Origin: Brachycybe producta
Taxonomy: Eukaryota; Arthropoda; Diplopoda; Playtdesmida; Andrognathidae
Reading direction: 5' to 3'
DNA length: 64,000 bases
Assembly (NCBI GenBank): GCA_036925085.1
Contig: JAUPFP010000002.1
Span: 4,344,780-4,408,779 of the forward strand
Under the pieces are notes generated by a model. The model searched no databases and was not told the DNA's origin. It saw only the letters and a list, made by a program, of their open reading frames with translations. Of the stretch, positions 10,864 to 20,730 are shown in pieces. The position numbers and the translations under genes were made by a program. The first letter of the stretch is position 1, and each line of letters begins with the position of its first letter.

Positions 10864-11633
10864 TGTAACGACCCGACTTGGTCGCTACAATACCTACGGC
10901 AAATTCGAACCAACTTACCGTCGCTTGACCTCCTTGGGACGGGTCGAAGCGCTGGCCAGCCTTCCTCTTGTACCCGTCCGTGCCACGGGTAGCGCCGGTC
11001 GGAGGTCATGTCCCTCGCCGCACGTCGTCGGACGAAAGACCGCCGAACAAGACGAGGTAGATCCCCGATGGATCCTACCGTGGCACCGCGCGCGAAGAAC
11101 CGGCCGACATGCCGGAAAACATGACAGACAGGATGGTGATGGTGACGCTGAAACTCCCCACCGGAACCCCCACCCTCCACGCGGTAACTTCCCCAGTATT
11201 ATAATAAAGACACGGACACCAGTGGTTAAGAGTGAAAATAATAAAGAGATTTATTCACCAAGAATAAATAAGCAAAAACACTCACTATAAGTGAAGACAA
11301 TAAATGATGATTCTCCTGGCTAATTCAGCCAGGAGAGGAGGTTATTAACCTCTCCAACAAACAAAGGTAAACGATGAATGGTGGCCATCTTGGCCACCTG
11401 CTGATTTGATGAGAGCACTAACAACACATGCATCAGCATGAAGGGTATCACTTCCACTGTCCAGTATACAATGGCCGCCGCCATTATATACACCCCCAGG
11501 CTGCTCCACCTGGGGGAGGACAGGGACCCTTGCTGGCCATTTTGTCGTCTGCTTGGCAATTAATTTACAAGTGCCTAGCAGACGACATGGGATTTTAGTT
11601 CTACTCCAAAAGGAGCAGAACTGGGTCGTCACA
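10864..11633 (-). repeat. 3' LTR of the Gypsy-type element
   Basis: The LTR is 770 bp with the inverted ends TGTAACGACCC and GGGTCGTCACA. On the minus strand it has a TATA-like TATATAAT (plus 11483-11490) and AATAAA (plus 11250-11255), in the usual U3-R order. Compared with the other LTR there are six substitutions and it lacks an 11-bp tandem duplication near 11055. Confidence 0.95.
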
Positions 11634-11655
11634 ATCCTCTCAACTTCCCTGATCC
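11634..11655 (-). other. Polypurine-tract-like sequence next to the 3' LTR
   Basis: The minus strand reads GGGAAGTTGAGAGGAT directly before the 3' LTR, where plus-strand priming is expected. It is purine-rich but interrupted by TT. Confidence 0.5.
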
Positions 11656-11828
11656 GCCCCGGGATCAGGTCGGCTGAGCCAGCAAGGATTGCACCCATGA
11701 CCCCCACTCAGTTTCAGACTGATTTCTTCGGTGGTGGATTCATCGGAGCCACCATCCACTCCGACATCCACCGACGTATCCACCACGAACACATCCGGGT
11801 GTTTCTCCACCCGAGACCGACATCGAAA

Positions 11829-13837
11829 TCAGTCCCCCTGAGTCTTAACACCTCCTGCTGTCGAAACGCTTCGACGGCAAGTGTCAAGTTGCGGACTCTG
11901 CCGAAGAGTCCGACTTGTCAGAAGGTCTACGAGGGCGGCCGCGGGATCGGACACGCTACCTCGTAGAGGGTGGGTGACAAATTCTCCCACCATTCCTTCC
12001 AAGTCGCAGCCAAGGAGACGCTGGACGTATGGGGCCGTGAGCTGGGCTATACGTACGAGCCCAGCTCCTGTCCCCACCACGTCTAGAACAGCAAAGCATC
12101 TCCTTACCGGGTTGACGACCAGCAACACCGGATAGTCCGTACTGCCAAATGCCAGCACATAGCGCATGGCAAATGACGGCAACGACAGCGTCCACGGAAC
12201 TGGGAGTGGCTCCCCCAGACGATAGTATCCGTGGTATTGGTACCCCTCCATTCCCGGCTGGTCCTGCCACAGACCAAGCCGGTTATTCAGAAAGACCTCT
12301 CCTTCTGAATACGGAGGCTCCGCACCAAAGCGTCGACCCTCGCCCTCGGGCTCAGGAGACTTGGCTTTTTCTTCCGGTCCTAGGGCCGCAAAGACCCCAT
12401 CATCGGGACCCGGAGAGAAGGGTGTCCTTCCTACGGAAGGCACGGGACCACGTTTGGCGGGAACGTCATTTTTCCCCGCCGGGCTGCCCCCACCACTAGG
12501 TAACGGTGAGCTGACCCGGTGGAGAGTTCCCACCGACCGGACTAACAAGTTCGGTACCCGCCACCACCTTCGGGGAGGATGACGGTATACCGAGAACAAC
12601 GTCTCGCATTGACCGATCATCCATCCGCGCCGTCCTGCTATGACGGGTATGGTGCGGTTGGCTCCCAGCCGACACGGTCGCACCGTGTCGGGACTCCTCC
12701 TCCTCGGTCCCGATACTTCCACCACCACCAGTCCCCTGGGACCCACGGGTGGAAGCTTTCGGACCTCCCTTCTCATGATGGGCCTTCTTGCCCTTCTTCT
12801 TCTTTTTCTTTTTCTTCTTTTCATGAGAAGAAGGTTCACCGTGCTGTGAGCTGGACGCACCGAAGCTCACAGACTTACCGGGCCGGTCAGTCTTAGGAGG
12901 GTGGTTAGCCCCCTTTGATTGACCGGACTTACTAGCCGCAGACGTTCTAGCCGAAGCTGTACTAGCCTTTGAACTAGCTCCCGTAGCCGAACTGACGGTC
13001 GAGGATGCTCGTGTCGCCACGAAGCGTCCCTTTCCATCCCGGGGAAGATTTCTCTTCTCCGGGGCAAGGGTCGGCTGACCCTTGCCACCAACAGGTTTAA
13101 CTGCCGCACCTTGGTGAGGTGCCTTGGCAGCTTGTATCGCCCCCCTTTGGGCGATACGCTGTTGGCCAGCGGCCGTGGTGGCACTCGGAATAGCAGTGGC
13201 ACCAACTCCGACGGGAGGTTCCCCTGTACTGAGCGGATTCCTGGCATCAGCGTCCCGCAGGGGCGGAAACTGAGACTCCTGGAGCTCAAACTCCCGACGG
13301 CGTGCAGCCTTCTTGTCCCGCAGGACAAGGGCAGCACATCTGGCCGCTTGTGCCTGGTGGTACCGCAAGCGGTCCTCCTGGCTCCACTTTCCTTTGGGAA
13401 AGCCGGCCGGACCTCCACGAGAGGCTTAGCCTTCTTTCCCACCGGATTACTGGCCAAAGGTGGGGTGAAGGGGCGGGGACGTTTCTGTCCCTGACCACCA
13501 CCACCACTGGCGTGAGCGCTCTTCCTCGGAGCGGGAGGAGAAGGCTGATTGGCCTTCTTTTCCGCTCTTCGGTCCCTCTTGGGAGTTGCAGACTGCCAGC
13601 TTGAACAGCCAGCCTCCGCTTCGGTTGGTCCCGAAACCGGAGGCTGACCAACAGGCCAGGCAGCACCAGTAGCTCCCTCAGGATGAGCTGGCGACACAGG
13701 GAGAAGACCCACTGCCGGCGTAAACTTCGCCAGGGCAGCCTTCGTCCGCTCCAACTGTGCCTCCCTCTTCGCCAGGGCTTTCATCCTGGCGGTGTACCGA
13801 GCAGCTCCGGACTTCTTTTTGGATTTAGAACCGTCCT
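11829..13837 (-). pseudogene. Unrecognised accessory coding region downstream of integrase
   Basis: Three overlapping minus-strand open frames (13784-12867, 13368-12496, 12860-11829) look like one coding region broken by frame changes. The first begins MKALAKREAQLERTKAALAK, a likely helix. The second has RRREFELQESQFPPLRD, then Ser/Ala-rich sequence and a run of nine Lys. The last part, about residues 185-320 of the third frame, looks globular, with YPVLLVVNPVRRCFAVLD and GTGAGLVRIAQLTAPYVQRL. I see no reverse transcriptase or transmembrane segment. A weak resemblance to the strand pattern of C48 (Ulp1-like) proteases lacks the catalytic residues. Its role is unknown. Confidence 0.5.
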
Positions 13838-15604
13838 TACGAAGTAGCGTTTCCCATCCGACGCCAGGAAACCACCTGACGCCGTTTGGTACTGCGCGGC
13901 TTCATCCTGCCTTTCCAGACAGGCCGCTTCCGCCTCCCCAACAGGGTCGACCGGAATTGGACTGCCCTTCCGGGCTGGAGTACCCTCCTGGGGACCGGCT
14001 CACCAACCGCCGGGATCTCCATGGCTCCCAACCTAATGGTCGCCCTCGGAGAACCCACGGTGGGAGGCGGTGTCAACCGTCCCCAAACAGACCCATAGTA
14101 TAGAGGGGTCCGAGGGGACGGCTGGGTCACCACAGCATCATCAGCTAATAGCAGACCCAAAGGTCCGCCGTCGGCCAAGTCAGCTATGGCCCGACCCAAA
14201 GAGTCCGGGGAGCAAGCGGCATCCGACTCCAACAGCTCTGCATCCCCCGGATGCAAAGAGCTGAGGGAGGAGGAACCACTGCCACCCCCGCCAGTTTCTT
14301 CCTTCTCCGCCGTGGCTACCTGAAAAAGATCAAAAAACATGGTAAGTATTTGACCTATTACGGTAGGAAACATTTTCCACGAACCAAAACCGCGAAAAAA
14401 TGTTTTCCGGCCGGGCAGGCACCGTGGTACACGGCCAAAGCCGTCCCCAACGGTAATTGCACGGTTGGAACCGGCCAAAAACATTTTTGGTCGGTCCAAA
14501 TTCCGTAATTTTACGTTCGGTAACTTGGGGGGTGATTTCCACGGTAAATCACCGTAGGAAATCCCGTTTCCACCGTGCATATCCCGTGACCCACGGTAAA
14601 ATTCGTCCTTCACGGGAATCGCACGGTCGGAATCGGCCAGACAAGTGTTTGTACCATCCACACCTGGCACCGACAATTCAGGTCGTTTGGGGCGTGGTTT
14701 ACACGGACAACTACCGTGCAAAACCACTTTCCGTCCGTTAGAACACTGTGGATCACGGTCGAAACCATTCTGCACGGTGGTTTCACGGACAGAACCGTGC
14801 AAAAACACCTTTTCACCGTCCAAACTCCGTAGAACTTGATCTCCACCAAGTCCCACGGTGTTCTGACGGTAAAACACCGTGTTATGCACGGCCCCATCGG
14901 CGGTAGCATCACTGTCAAAATTGTTACGGTGATGCCTCCACCAAAACCACGTGTTCAAGCGGTCAATGACCGCTTGACACACCCAAAAGCAATACAAAAA
15001 TACTGCCAAAGGGCAGGAAAAGGAAATTCCCCTTTGGGGACTTACTGTTTTTCTTGTAGCATCCAATTGGCCTGAGTCTTTGCCGTTCTTTGGGTGAAAA
15101 CTTTGTTTTTTCCTAAAAATAGCGGCAAACGTCCGTCTTTTTCTCAATTTACAGACAAGATGGCGTTTAGCCGCTAATTTCACCGGAGAGACGGCTAACA
15201 GCGGCGGCTTGGCGGCTACAACATCATTAGCCGCCTCCATTGCTGTTACCATAGAGATTCTACCGTCGTTAATAGGAGCAGATATACGGCCTGAATCTCT
15301 ATGGAAAGACTCAGGAGAGAGATCTTTAGGAGAAATTACTACTGCAGACTCCTCTTTGAGTTTGCAGTTGGGAATTGTGGATTTCTCCACCCAGCTCCCC
15401 CTGGACAACCGCCATCTGTCCGTGACAGACAGGCGGTGCCCAGTCCAGAGGTCACTGCGCTCCCAATCCTTATTTCCCCAATTCAGGTCCTCATCCCACA
15501 ACAGAGAATGACCTGCTCTCTCCCACCAGGACAGGGACTTCCAAAGTCCCTGCACCACCCTGGTGCTTATTGGAGCTCCAGAGGAAGCTTGCATAACCTC
15601 AAAG
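13838..15604 (-). other. Open but probably non-coding region after integrase
   Basis: The integrase reading frame stays open for almost 600 codons beyond the usual pol end. The composition is uneven, and the middle coincides with a hairpin-rich repeat (14340-14950), so translation here may be fortuitous. No domain is recognised. Confidence 0.4.
14340..14950. repeat. Irregular hairpin-rich repeat in the 3' part of the retrotransposon
   Basis: Short palindromes built on ACGG/CCGT recur, for example ACGGTAAATCACCGT (14541), ACGGACAACTACCGTG (14703), ACGGACAGAACCGTG (14785) and one starting at 14854. Spacing is 69-82 bases. The motif vocabulary matches the leader array at 18005-18790. Confidence 0.7.
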
Positions 15605-16530
15605 GCCCTGGGTTTCCTCGGACGGAGGTAATACCGGGGCCGAGGTGCTTCCTCTGCCTCAGAGTCAGTTGACTCCACCACCAAGCTAGGCTGGCCAGAA
15701 GGTCCTGGAGAGACATTATCCCTCCTCTCACTTCCAGCTGACCCAGACTCAGCATCACTGGACCCTTCAGAGTTCGATGAGGTTTCAGAGCCACCTAGGC
15801 CATCTTCCTCATGAACCCCACATGTGGGAACGTACGGCTTCAAGTTATCCACATGAAACCGGTCCCGCACCTTCCGACCATACCCATCTACGAATTCTAT
15901 CTCGTAGACCAGGTCGGAAACCTGCCGGAACACCGTACCCAGTTCAGCCTTGTAAGCGAAATTCCACTTCTTGGCTTGACCGAGCTTCCCAGCCATGTCC
16001 CTTATCCAGACCTTATTACCAGGCTGGTATCGGGGTGGCTCCACCCGGCCGGCGTCATACCGACTCTTCTGTCTTCTTTGAGCGGCCGCCAAATTTTGAC
16101 GAGCACGCTCTCCACGGCTTGCTGGTCGGGCAAGTCGCTGACCGGACCGTTAGGGAGGAGATTGTCAATCCCCAACCTAGGCTCACGACCAAACAACAAT
16201 TGGTACGGAGACACTTCCGTGCTCTCCTGCACCGCAGTGTTGTAGGCCCACACGGCGGGCCGCAATTTCTCCCACCAATCACGTTGGTCCTTGAGGGGAT
16301 CAAGGTAACGCTTGATGGTTTCCATCACGGTCTTGTTCGTACGCTCCGTAAGCCCATTAGCTTGCGGATGGTATGCCGTCGTGAAGTGCTGCGCTATATT
16401 ATAGCGCTCCCGGAACTTTCGCAAAATCTTGCTACAGAACTGGGATCCACGATCCGAGATGAGAGTAGTCGGTGTGCCGTACACCGACAAGATCTCATCT
16501 TTCAGAAACTTGACAACACACTTGCCTTCA
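15604..16530 (-). pseudogene. Integrase, C-terminal half (Gypsy type), frameshifted
   Basis: This is part of the integrase that would insert retrotransposon cDNA into the genome. The frame at 16490-16002 contains TLISDRGSQF, with the second catalytic Asp, and HPQANGLTERTNKTV, with the catalytic Glu. The zinc-binding HHCC region and first catalytic Asp are missing, because the sequence joins gag at about 16500-16530. A frame change near 16110 leads into the C-terminal domain frame (16092 downward). That frame ends FHVDNLKPY, followed by an acidic Ser-rich tail and RYYLRPRKPR, a common Gypsy pol ending. It cannot encode a working integrase. Confidence 0.85.
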
Positions 16531-17977
16531 CACCCGAAGAGGTAGAAGTAGACGTAGCAGAGCCCTTGGGCTTTGCCACAGCACCAGAGACCTTAGCCGT
16601 AGCCTGTGTCCCTGGCACCGTCAAGGTACGGGCAGGTAACGCTCCCGCCGTAAGCATGTCCGCCTCAACCAACATTGCCTCGGTGGTAAAGTCCCTGACC
16701 GTCTCAGCTTTCGATCCCCAGAGAGGTCTGAGAATCTCCGGCTGCAGTTTCTTCTTATACCGGAGGAGTCGACAAGACTCATCCTCACCAGGAGAAACTC
16801 GTTCTGCTAGCTCAAAGCGCCAGTAGAACGCCTGGAGTGATTCCGCAGGCCCTTGCTTCATGGCCTCGAAACGGTCGAAACAGGCCTGAGCCTGATTCTT
16901 CGTCCCAAAGCGGTGAAGCATAGCCTGCCTCAACTCCGGCCAGGTCAGGTTCGGCTTGAACTCCACCAAACAGGCGTAATGTTCCTCAGCCGGACCATCG
17001 AGCAGGTACGTAAAGAAACTGCACCTGGCCTCATCCGTCCAGCGCTGAGCCGAGCTTTGGCTTCGAACTGCCGGAGAAAAGGCGTAATGTCCTCTCGTCC
17101 ATCATACCGTATGAACGAGTGAACTGGGTTAAAGAACCCAAACGCCTGGATCTCCGACGGGACAGCCGGTGCAGGTGTCCACGGCGCGGTACTTACCCGC
17201 CGTGGTGCCCTGCTCCGGTTCCCCGAAGTCTCAGCATCCTCGGGTTCCACCAAGTGGACCCGTGGTCGCTGAACGGGCGGAGGAACTCCCCGACCGCCTC
17301 CCGTAGGAGCTGTCCGAGTTCCTCCACCTGGAGGCACCCGCCTGGCCGGAGCCGGCGGCACCTCCCTACCTGCACCTTCCCGGTGCACGGGCGACGGTGT
17401 GAACCGAGGTTGCGACTGATGGAGCCACCCGATCCCTGGTGAAAGATGACCCTGCCATCGCAGTTCATCAGTCCCCCTGGCAACCTCACGGAGCTCCTCC
17501 TCAGTCATCGATGCCAACCATGATGTCGTGTTCACTGAGGGTGGCCCCGGGGTCCCTACCACCTCTCCCGCTAAGGGATTACCCCCGTCCAACCGGACAG
17601 GAGGCGGTGGAGGTTAACAGGCCGGCCATAGGCCGTACGCCTGTCCCAGTTGGGGTCGGTGACCCTCCATCACCACCGTCTCCCGGTGCTCCACCGGAGG
17701 CAGTGTCCCGACGGTGCGTCCGCACCGTCACAAAGCCTCCAGCATGAGGTTGGTCCGTAGAGACAATTTCTACGACACCTTCCTCCATGGAGTCACCGGG
17801 TACGTTCCCGCCAACAGCACCCTCAACAGGGTGCCGCCCCTCCGGCCGCCTACCACGGCCGAAGGTGCGGGAACGCAACTCCAACTCTTCCAACAAACTG
17901 CTTCCCCGACCAGACATCGGGAAAACAGGGTCTTGGCCGATTTCGTCCGTGCGAACACGGGCAAAACTGGCCACCAC
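16502..17977 (-). pseudogene. Gag polyprotein of the Gypsy-type element, frameshifted
   Basis: Gag would form the particle that packages element RNA. Three overlapping minus-strand frames (17977-17579, 17592-16945, 16969-16502) together cover it. The N-terminal part is Pro/Gly/Arg-rich. The retrotransposon gag core spans the last two frames, with SFIRYDGREDITPFLRQF, LTWPELRQAMLHRFG and ESLQAFYWRFELAERV. Frame changes lie near 17590 and 17040. The frame stops at 16502, just after a Ser/Thr-rich stretch, and no CCHC zinc knuckle follows. Integrase sequence follows directly, so the deletion removed the rest. Confidence 0.85.
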
Positions 17978-18004
17978 TTGTCGGAAGAAACCCTACCGTA
18001 AAAT

Positions 18005-18790
18005 ACGGTGAATTTACGGACCAAAGTCCGCAAAACACCGACAATTAACGGTAGAACCGTAAACTACCGCAGTTTCACGGACAAAAGTCCGTGTCCCACG
18101 GTTAGCTTTACGGTGGAGTTCCTTCTTACCATTTTCGACCGGTGATGTACGGACAACCGTCCGTTATTCACCGTCTATTCGCGGTAAAAAGCTCTTTCAC
18201 CGTCCTAGAACGGAGATACACGGACAACGGTCCGTAATCTCCCGTCCACCAACGGTGAAACTGTCTTCTTACCGTGTTCGAACGGTGATTCACGGACGAA
18301 AGTCCGTAATCCACCGTCTACTTACGGTAAAACTTGACCGTAACCCGGTTTTACCACGGTATCACGGACAAAAGTCCGTGTCCCACGGTATAACACCGGT
18401 AAACCTGGCCGTAGACGGGTTTCCGCCGTAGTTCCACGGACAAAAGTCCGTGCCCTATGGCGTACTGCCTGTCTACAGGACAAGCTACGGTAAAGTGACC
18501 TTTTCACCGGGTTCTACCGGTCCTGCACGGTAAATCACCGTGCTACCGGTATACTGACGGTGAAAATGACCGTTATCCCGCGTTCGGACGGTCCTGCACG
18601 GTCAACCACCGTGCCCACCGTCCTACTTACGGATAACCTAGGGCTTTCCCCGGTGACCACCGCGGTATCACGGACAACCGTCCGTGTCCCACGGTCCTTC
18701 ACCGGACTACTACGCCCTAAGCCGCGATCGGCCGTAGTTCCGTGGACAAATGTCCATGCCCTACCGGCACCACACGACTCCGGTCTTACC
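18005..18790. repeat. Array of ~72-bp hairpin units in the retrotransposon leader
   Basis: Palindromes of the type ACGGACAAAAGTCCGT start at about 18077, 18149, 18220, 18292, 18364, 18436, 18527, 18598, 18670 and 18742. Spacing is 72, 71, 72, 72, 72, 91, 71, 72 and 72. Between them lie second inverted pairs of ACGGT/ACCGT. Units are diverged in sequence but keep the self-complementary parts. The array lies between the primer-binding site and gag. Confidence 0.9.
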
Positions 18791-18817
18791 GACCGCACAA
18801 GAGGCTGGTGGTAGCGC

Positions 18818-18835
18818 TACCCGGCGCCTCCACCA
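18818..18835 (-). other. Primer-binding-site-like sequence
   Basis: Two bases inside the 5' LTR the minus strand reads TGGTGGAGGCGCCGGGTA. It is complementary to an RNA 3' end finishing CCACCA, as a mature tRNA would. The tRNA species was not identified. Confidence 0.7.
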
Positions 18836-18837
18836 AT

Positions 18838-19618
18838 TGTAACGACCCGACTTGGTCGCTACAATACCTACGGCAAATTCGAACCAACTTACCGTCGCTT
18901 GACCTCCTTGGGACGGGTCGAAGCGCTGGCCAGCCCTCCTCTTGTACCCGTCCGTGCCACGGGTAGCGCCGGTCGGAGGTCACGTCCCTCGCCGCACGTC
19001 GTCGGACGAAAGACCGCCGAACAAGACGAGGTAGATCCACGGTAGATCCCCGATGGATCCTACCGTGGCACCGCGCGCGAAGAACCGGCCGACATGCCGG
19101 AAAACATGACGGACAGGATGGTGATTGTGACGGTGAAACTCCCCACCGGAACCCCCACCCTCCACGCGGTAACTTTCCCAGTATTATAATAAAGACACGG
19201 ACACCAGTGGTTAAGAGTGAAAATAATAAAGAGATTTATTCACCAAGAATAAATAAGCAAAAACACTCACTATAAGTGAAGACAATAAATGATGATTCTC
19301 CTGGCTAATTCAGCCAGGAGAGGAGGTTATTAACCTCTCCAACAAACAAAGGTAAACGATGAATGGTGGCCATCTTGGCCACCTGCTGATTTGATGAGAG
19401 CACTAACAACACATGCATCAGCATGAAGGGTATCACTTCCACTGTCCAGTATACAATGGCCGCCGCCATTATATACACCCCCAGGCTGCTCCACCTGGGG
19501 GAGGACAGGGACCCTTGCTGGCCATTTTGTCGTCTGCTTGGCAATTAATTTACAAGTGCCTAGCAGACGACATGGGATTTTAGTTCTACTCCAAAAGGAG
19601 CAGAACTGGGTCGTCACA
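18838..19618 (-). repeat. 5' LTR of the Gypsy-type element
   Basis: The LTR is 781 bp and otherwise the same as the left LTR. The extra 11 bp is a tandem duplication of GGTAGATCC-type sequence near 19035. Identical stretches cover the last 430 bases. Confidence 0.95.
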
Positions 19619-19622
19619 AAAG
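19619..19622. other. Target site duplication AAAG (right)
   Basis: This is the partner of 10860-10863. Beyond it the sequence CCTGTCTCGATC continues the host repeat that is uninterrupted near 3038. Confidence 0.9.
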
Positions 19623-20040
19623 CCTGTCTCGATCTAGGAGTTGCAACCTCGGTTACAACATCACTCGGTTAGGACGTCGCAAAAGTTTGTTTCAAATGAC
19701 GTTATAACCAAGTTTGACTGTATATCAATGTCGAATACTTAATGGTCATGTCAGTGCAGATTTCCTACAGTTCTTAGTCTTAGTTACTAAATACAAATTT
19801 GAAATTACACTAGTTTAACAAGTAATGTGGTCTATTAGTGATTATTTGAAATAAGTTGTTTAAATTCAATAATTCATTAAGTTTTGCCAATTAATTTACA
19901 AGGATTTTTGTTTTCGTTTTATGCGATAAAAAGAAATTTGTACAGCTTCATTGTAAAAAGGAAAACAACAAATTGAATGTTTTTTGTTTTTTTGTAGAAT
20001 ATATATTTTAAGCTTTGTATGACAAACTTTTAAGCACTTC

Positions 20041-20145
20041 GTAATTTATTTAAATTTAAATGAACCGGTTTTTTATCATGGTCAACTTTATGTTGCACTC
20101 TCCCGATTCAAGAACCCAAACAATAGTAAGGTGCTTATGAAGTAT
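20041..20145. mobile_element. Fragment of Helitron body
   Basis: The stretch with ATTTAAATGAACCGG, GGTCAACTTTATGTTGCACT and CCCGATTCAAGAACC matches 58800-58880 and the bodies of the Helitrons at 37796 and 54130. Neither end is present. Confidence 0.65.
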
Positions 20146-20294
20146 TTAAATAAAATGAAGTATTTGAATAAAATAGTTAAAATAATTTCAGTAGCAAAAT
20201 CAAACTAGAATTTTGCTCCTGTCATTTAAGATGAACCAGAACACTAGTTTTTCAGTCATTTTTGATGAAAAATAAACTGACTTCAAACATTCGT

Positions 20295-20300
20295 TTTATT
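20295..20300 (-). terminator. Poly(A) signal of gene copy B
   Basis: AATAAA on the minus strand, about 51 bases after the stop of copy B, at the position matching one of the signals after copy A. Confidence 0.6.
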
Positions 20301-20350
20301 CCATTGTCAATATACAAATTTGCATCGAATTAAGCTCATAAAACGTGACA

Positions 20351-20730
20351 TCACTTTGATTTCGGTGTACATGCACCTATAGTAAGGTGGTATATAATTG
20401 CAGGAATGCACATAATGGGAGATGTCAAAATTTCAGCACACAGGATAATCCCAGCAGAAGTAGCCAATAAAAATCTAACTATTTTTTTTGTTTGTGCTTT
20501 CCGTTTATGTAATTGCTCAATAAAACTGAGTTTGTCACCGGTCATCTGATAAAATCTTTCACTTGCTGACATGCTTTTAGTTATGTTTTCAAGATTTTTT
20601 TGAAAAAGCTTTTGTGACAACCAGTAGTAGTAGTGACCAGTAGAATTCCTTCCGATGCCATGGTATTTGGTCTGTTTGTCCACTTCAGTGTTTTCATTGT
20701 GAATCAAATGGATTTTACCAGGAGTCTCTT
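20351..20730 (-). CDS. Copy B exon 3
   Basis: The exon is 380 bases after the acceptor TATTCTAACAG. It has the same core as copy A, then a divergent C-terminal third ending GACTPKSK. Confidence 0.8.

Larger units (their letters stand above)
10864..19618 (-). mobile_element. Gypsy-type LTR retrotransposon, internally deleted, young insertion
   Basis: The element is 8755 bp, read on the minus strand. LTRs of 770 and 781 bp flank it, and AAAG is duplicated at 10860-10863 and 19619-19622. A primer-binding-like site starts TGGTGGAGG two bases inside the 5' LTR (18835 downward). The gene order is gag then integrase, which with the integrase type fits Ty3/Gypsy. Protease, reverse transcriptase and RNase H are absent. 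Gag and integrase carry frame changes. About 4 kb lies between the end of integrase and the 3' LTR. The near-identical LTRs indicate recent movement, presumably with enzymes supplied by a complete relative. It sits in the 3' flank of gene copy B. Confidence 0.9.

Noticed and set aside
11880-12310. Ulp1/C48-like cysteine protease in the accessory region.
   Set aside because: Only a strand-like LLVVNP and VLD pattern is similar; the expected His-Trp, Asp and Cys catalytic positions are not visible.
13837-15604. A single 751-residue protein with integrase C-terminus fused to a new domain.
   Set aside because: The frame after RYYLRPRKPR has uneven composition and overlaps the hairpin repeat; an open frame alone in GC-rich sequence is not enough to call a fusion.
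11881-16826. Long plus-strand open frames across the LTR retrotransposon, for example 15777-16826.
   Set aside because: They mirror the minus-strand gag/integrase frames in GC-rich sequence, show no domain, and the recognisable motifs are all on the minus strand.
18005-18790. The hairpin array as an rRNA, tRNA cluster or CRISPR.
   Set aside because: Units are 72-base imperfect tandem repeats within a retrotransposon leader, without tRNA or repeat-spacer structure.
10864-19618. A Gmr1-like element with integrase in front of reverse transcriptase.
   Set aside because: No reverse transcriptase or RNase H motif was seen anywhere after integrase, and pol seems to end at RYYLRPRKPR; a deletion explains the order better. 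It cannot be fully excluded from one copy.
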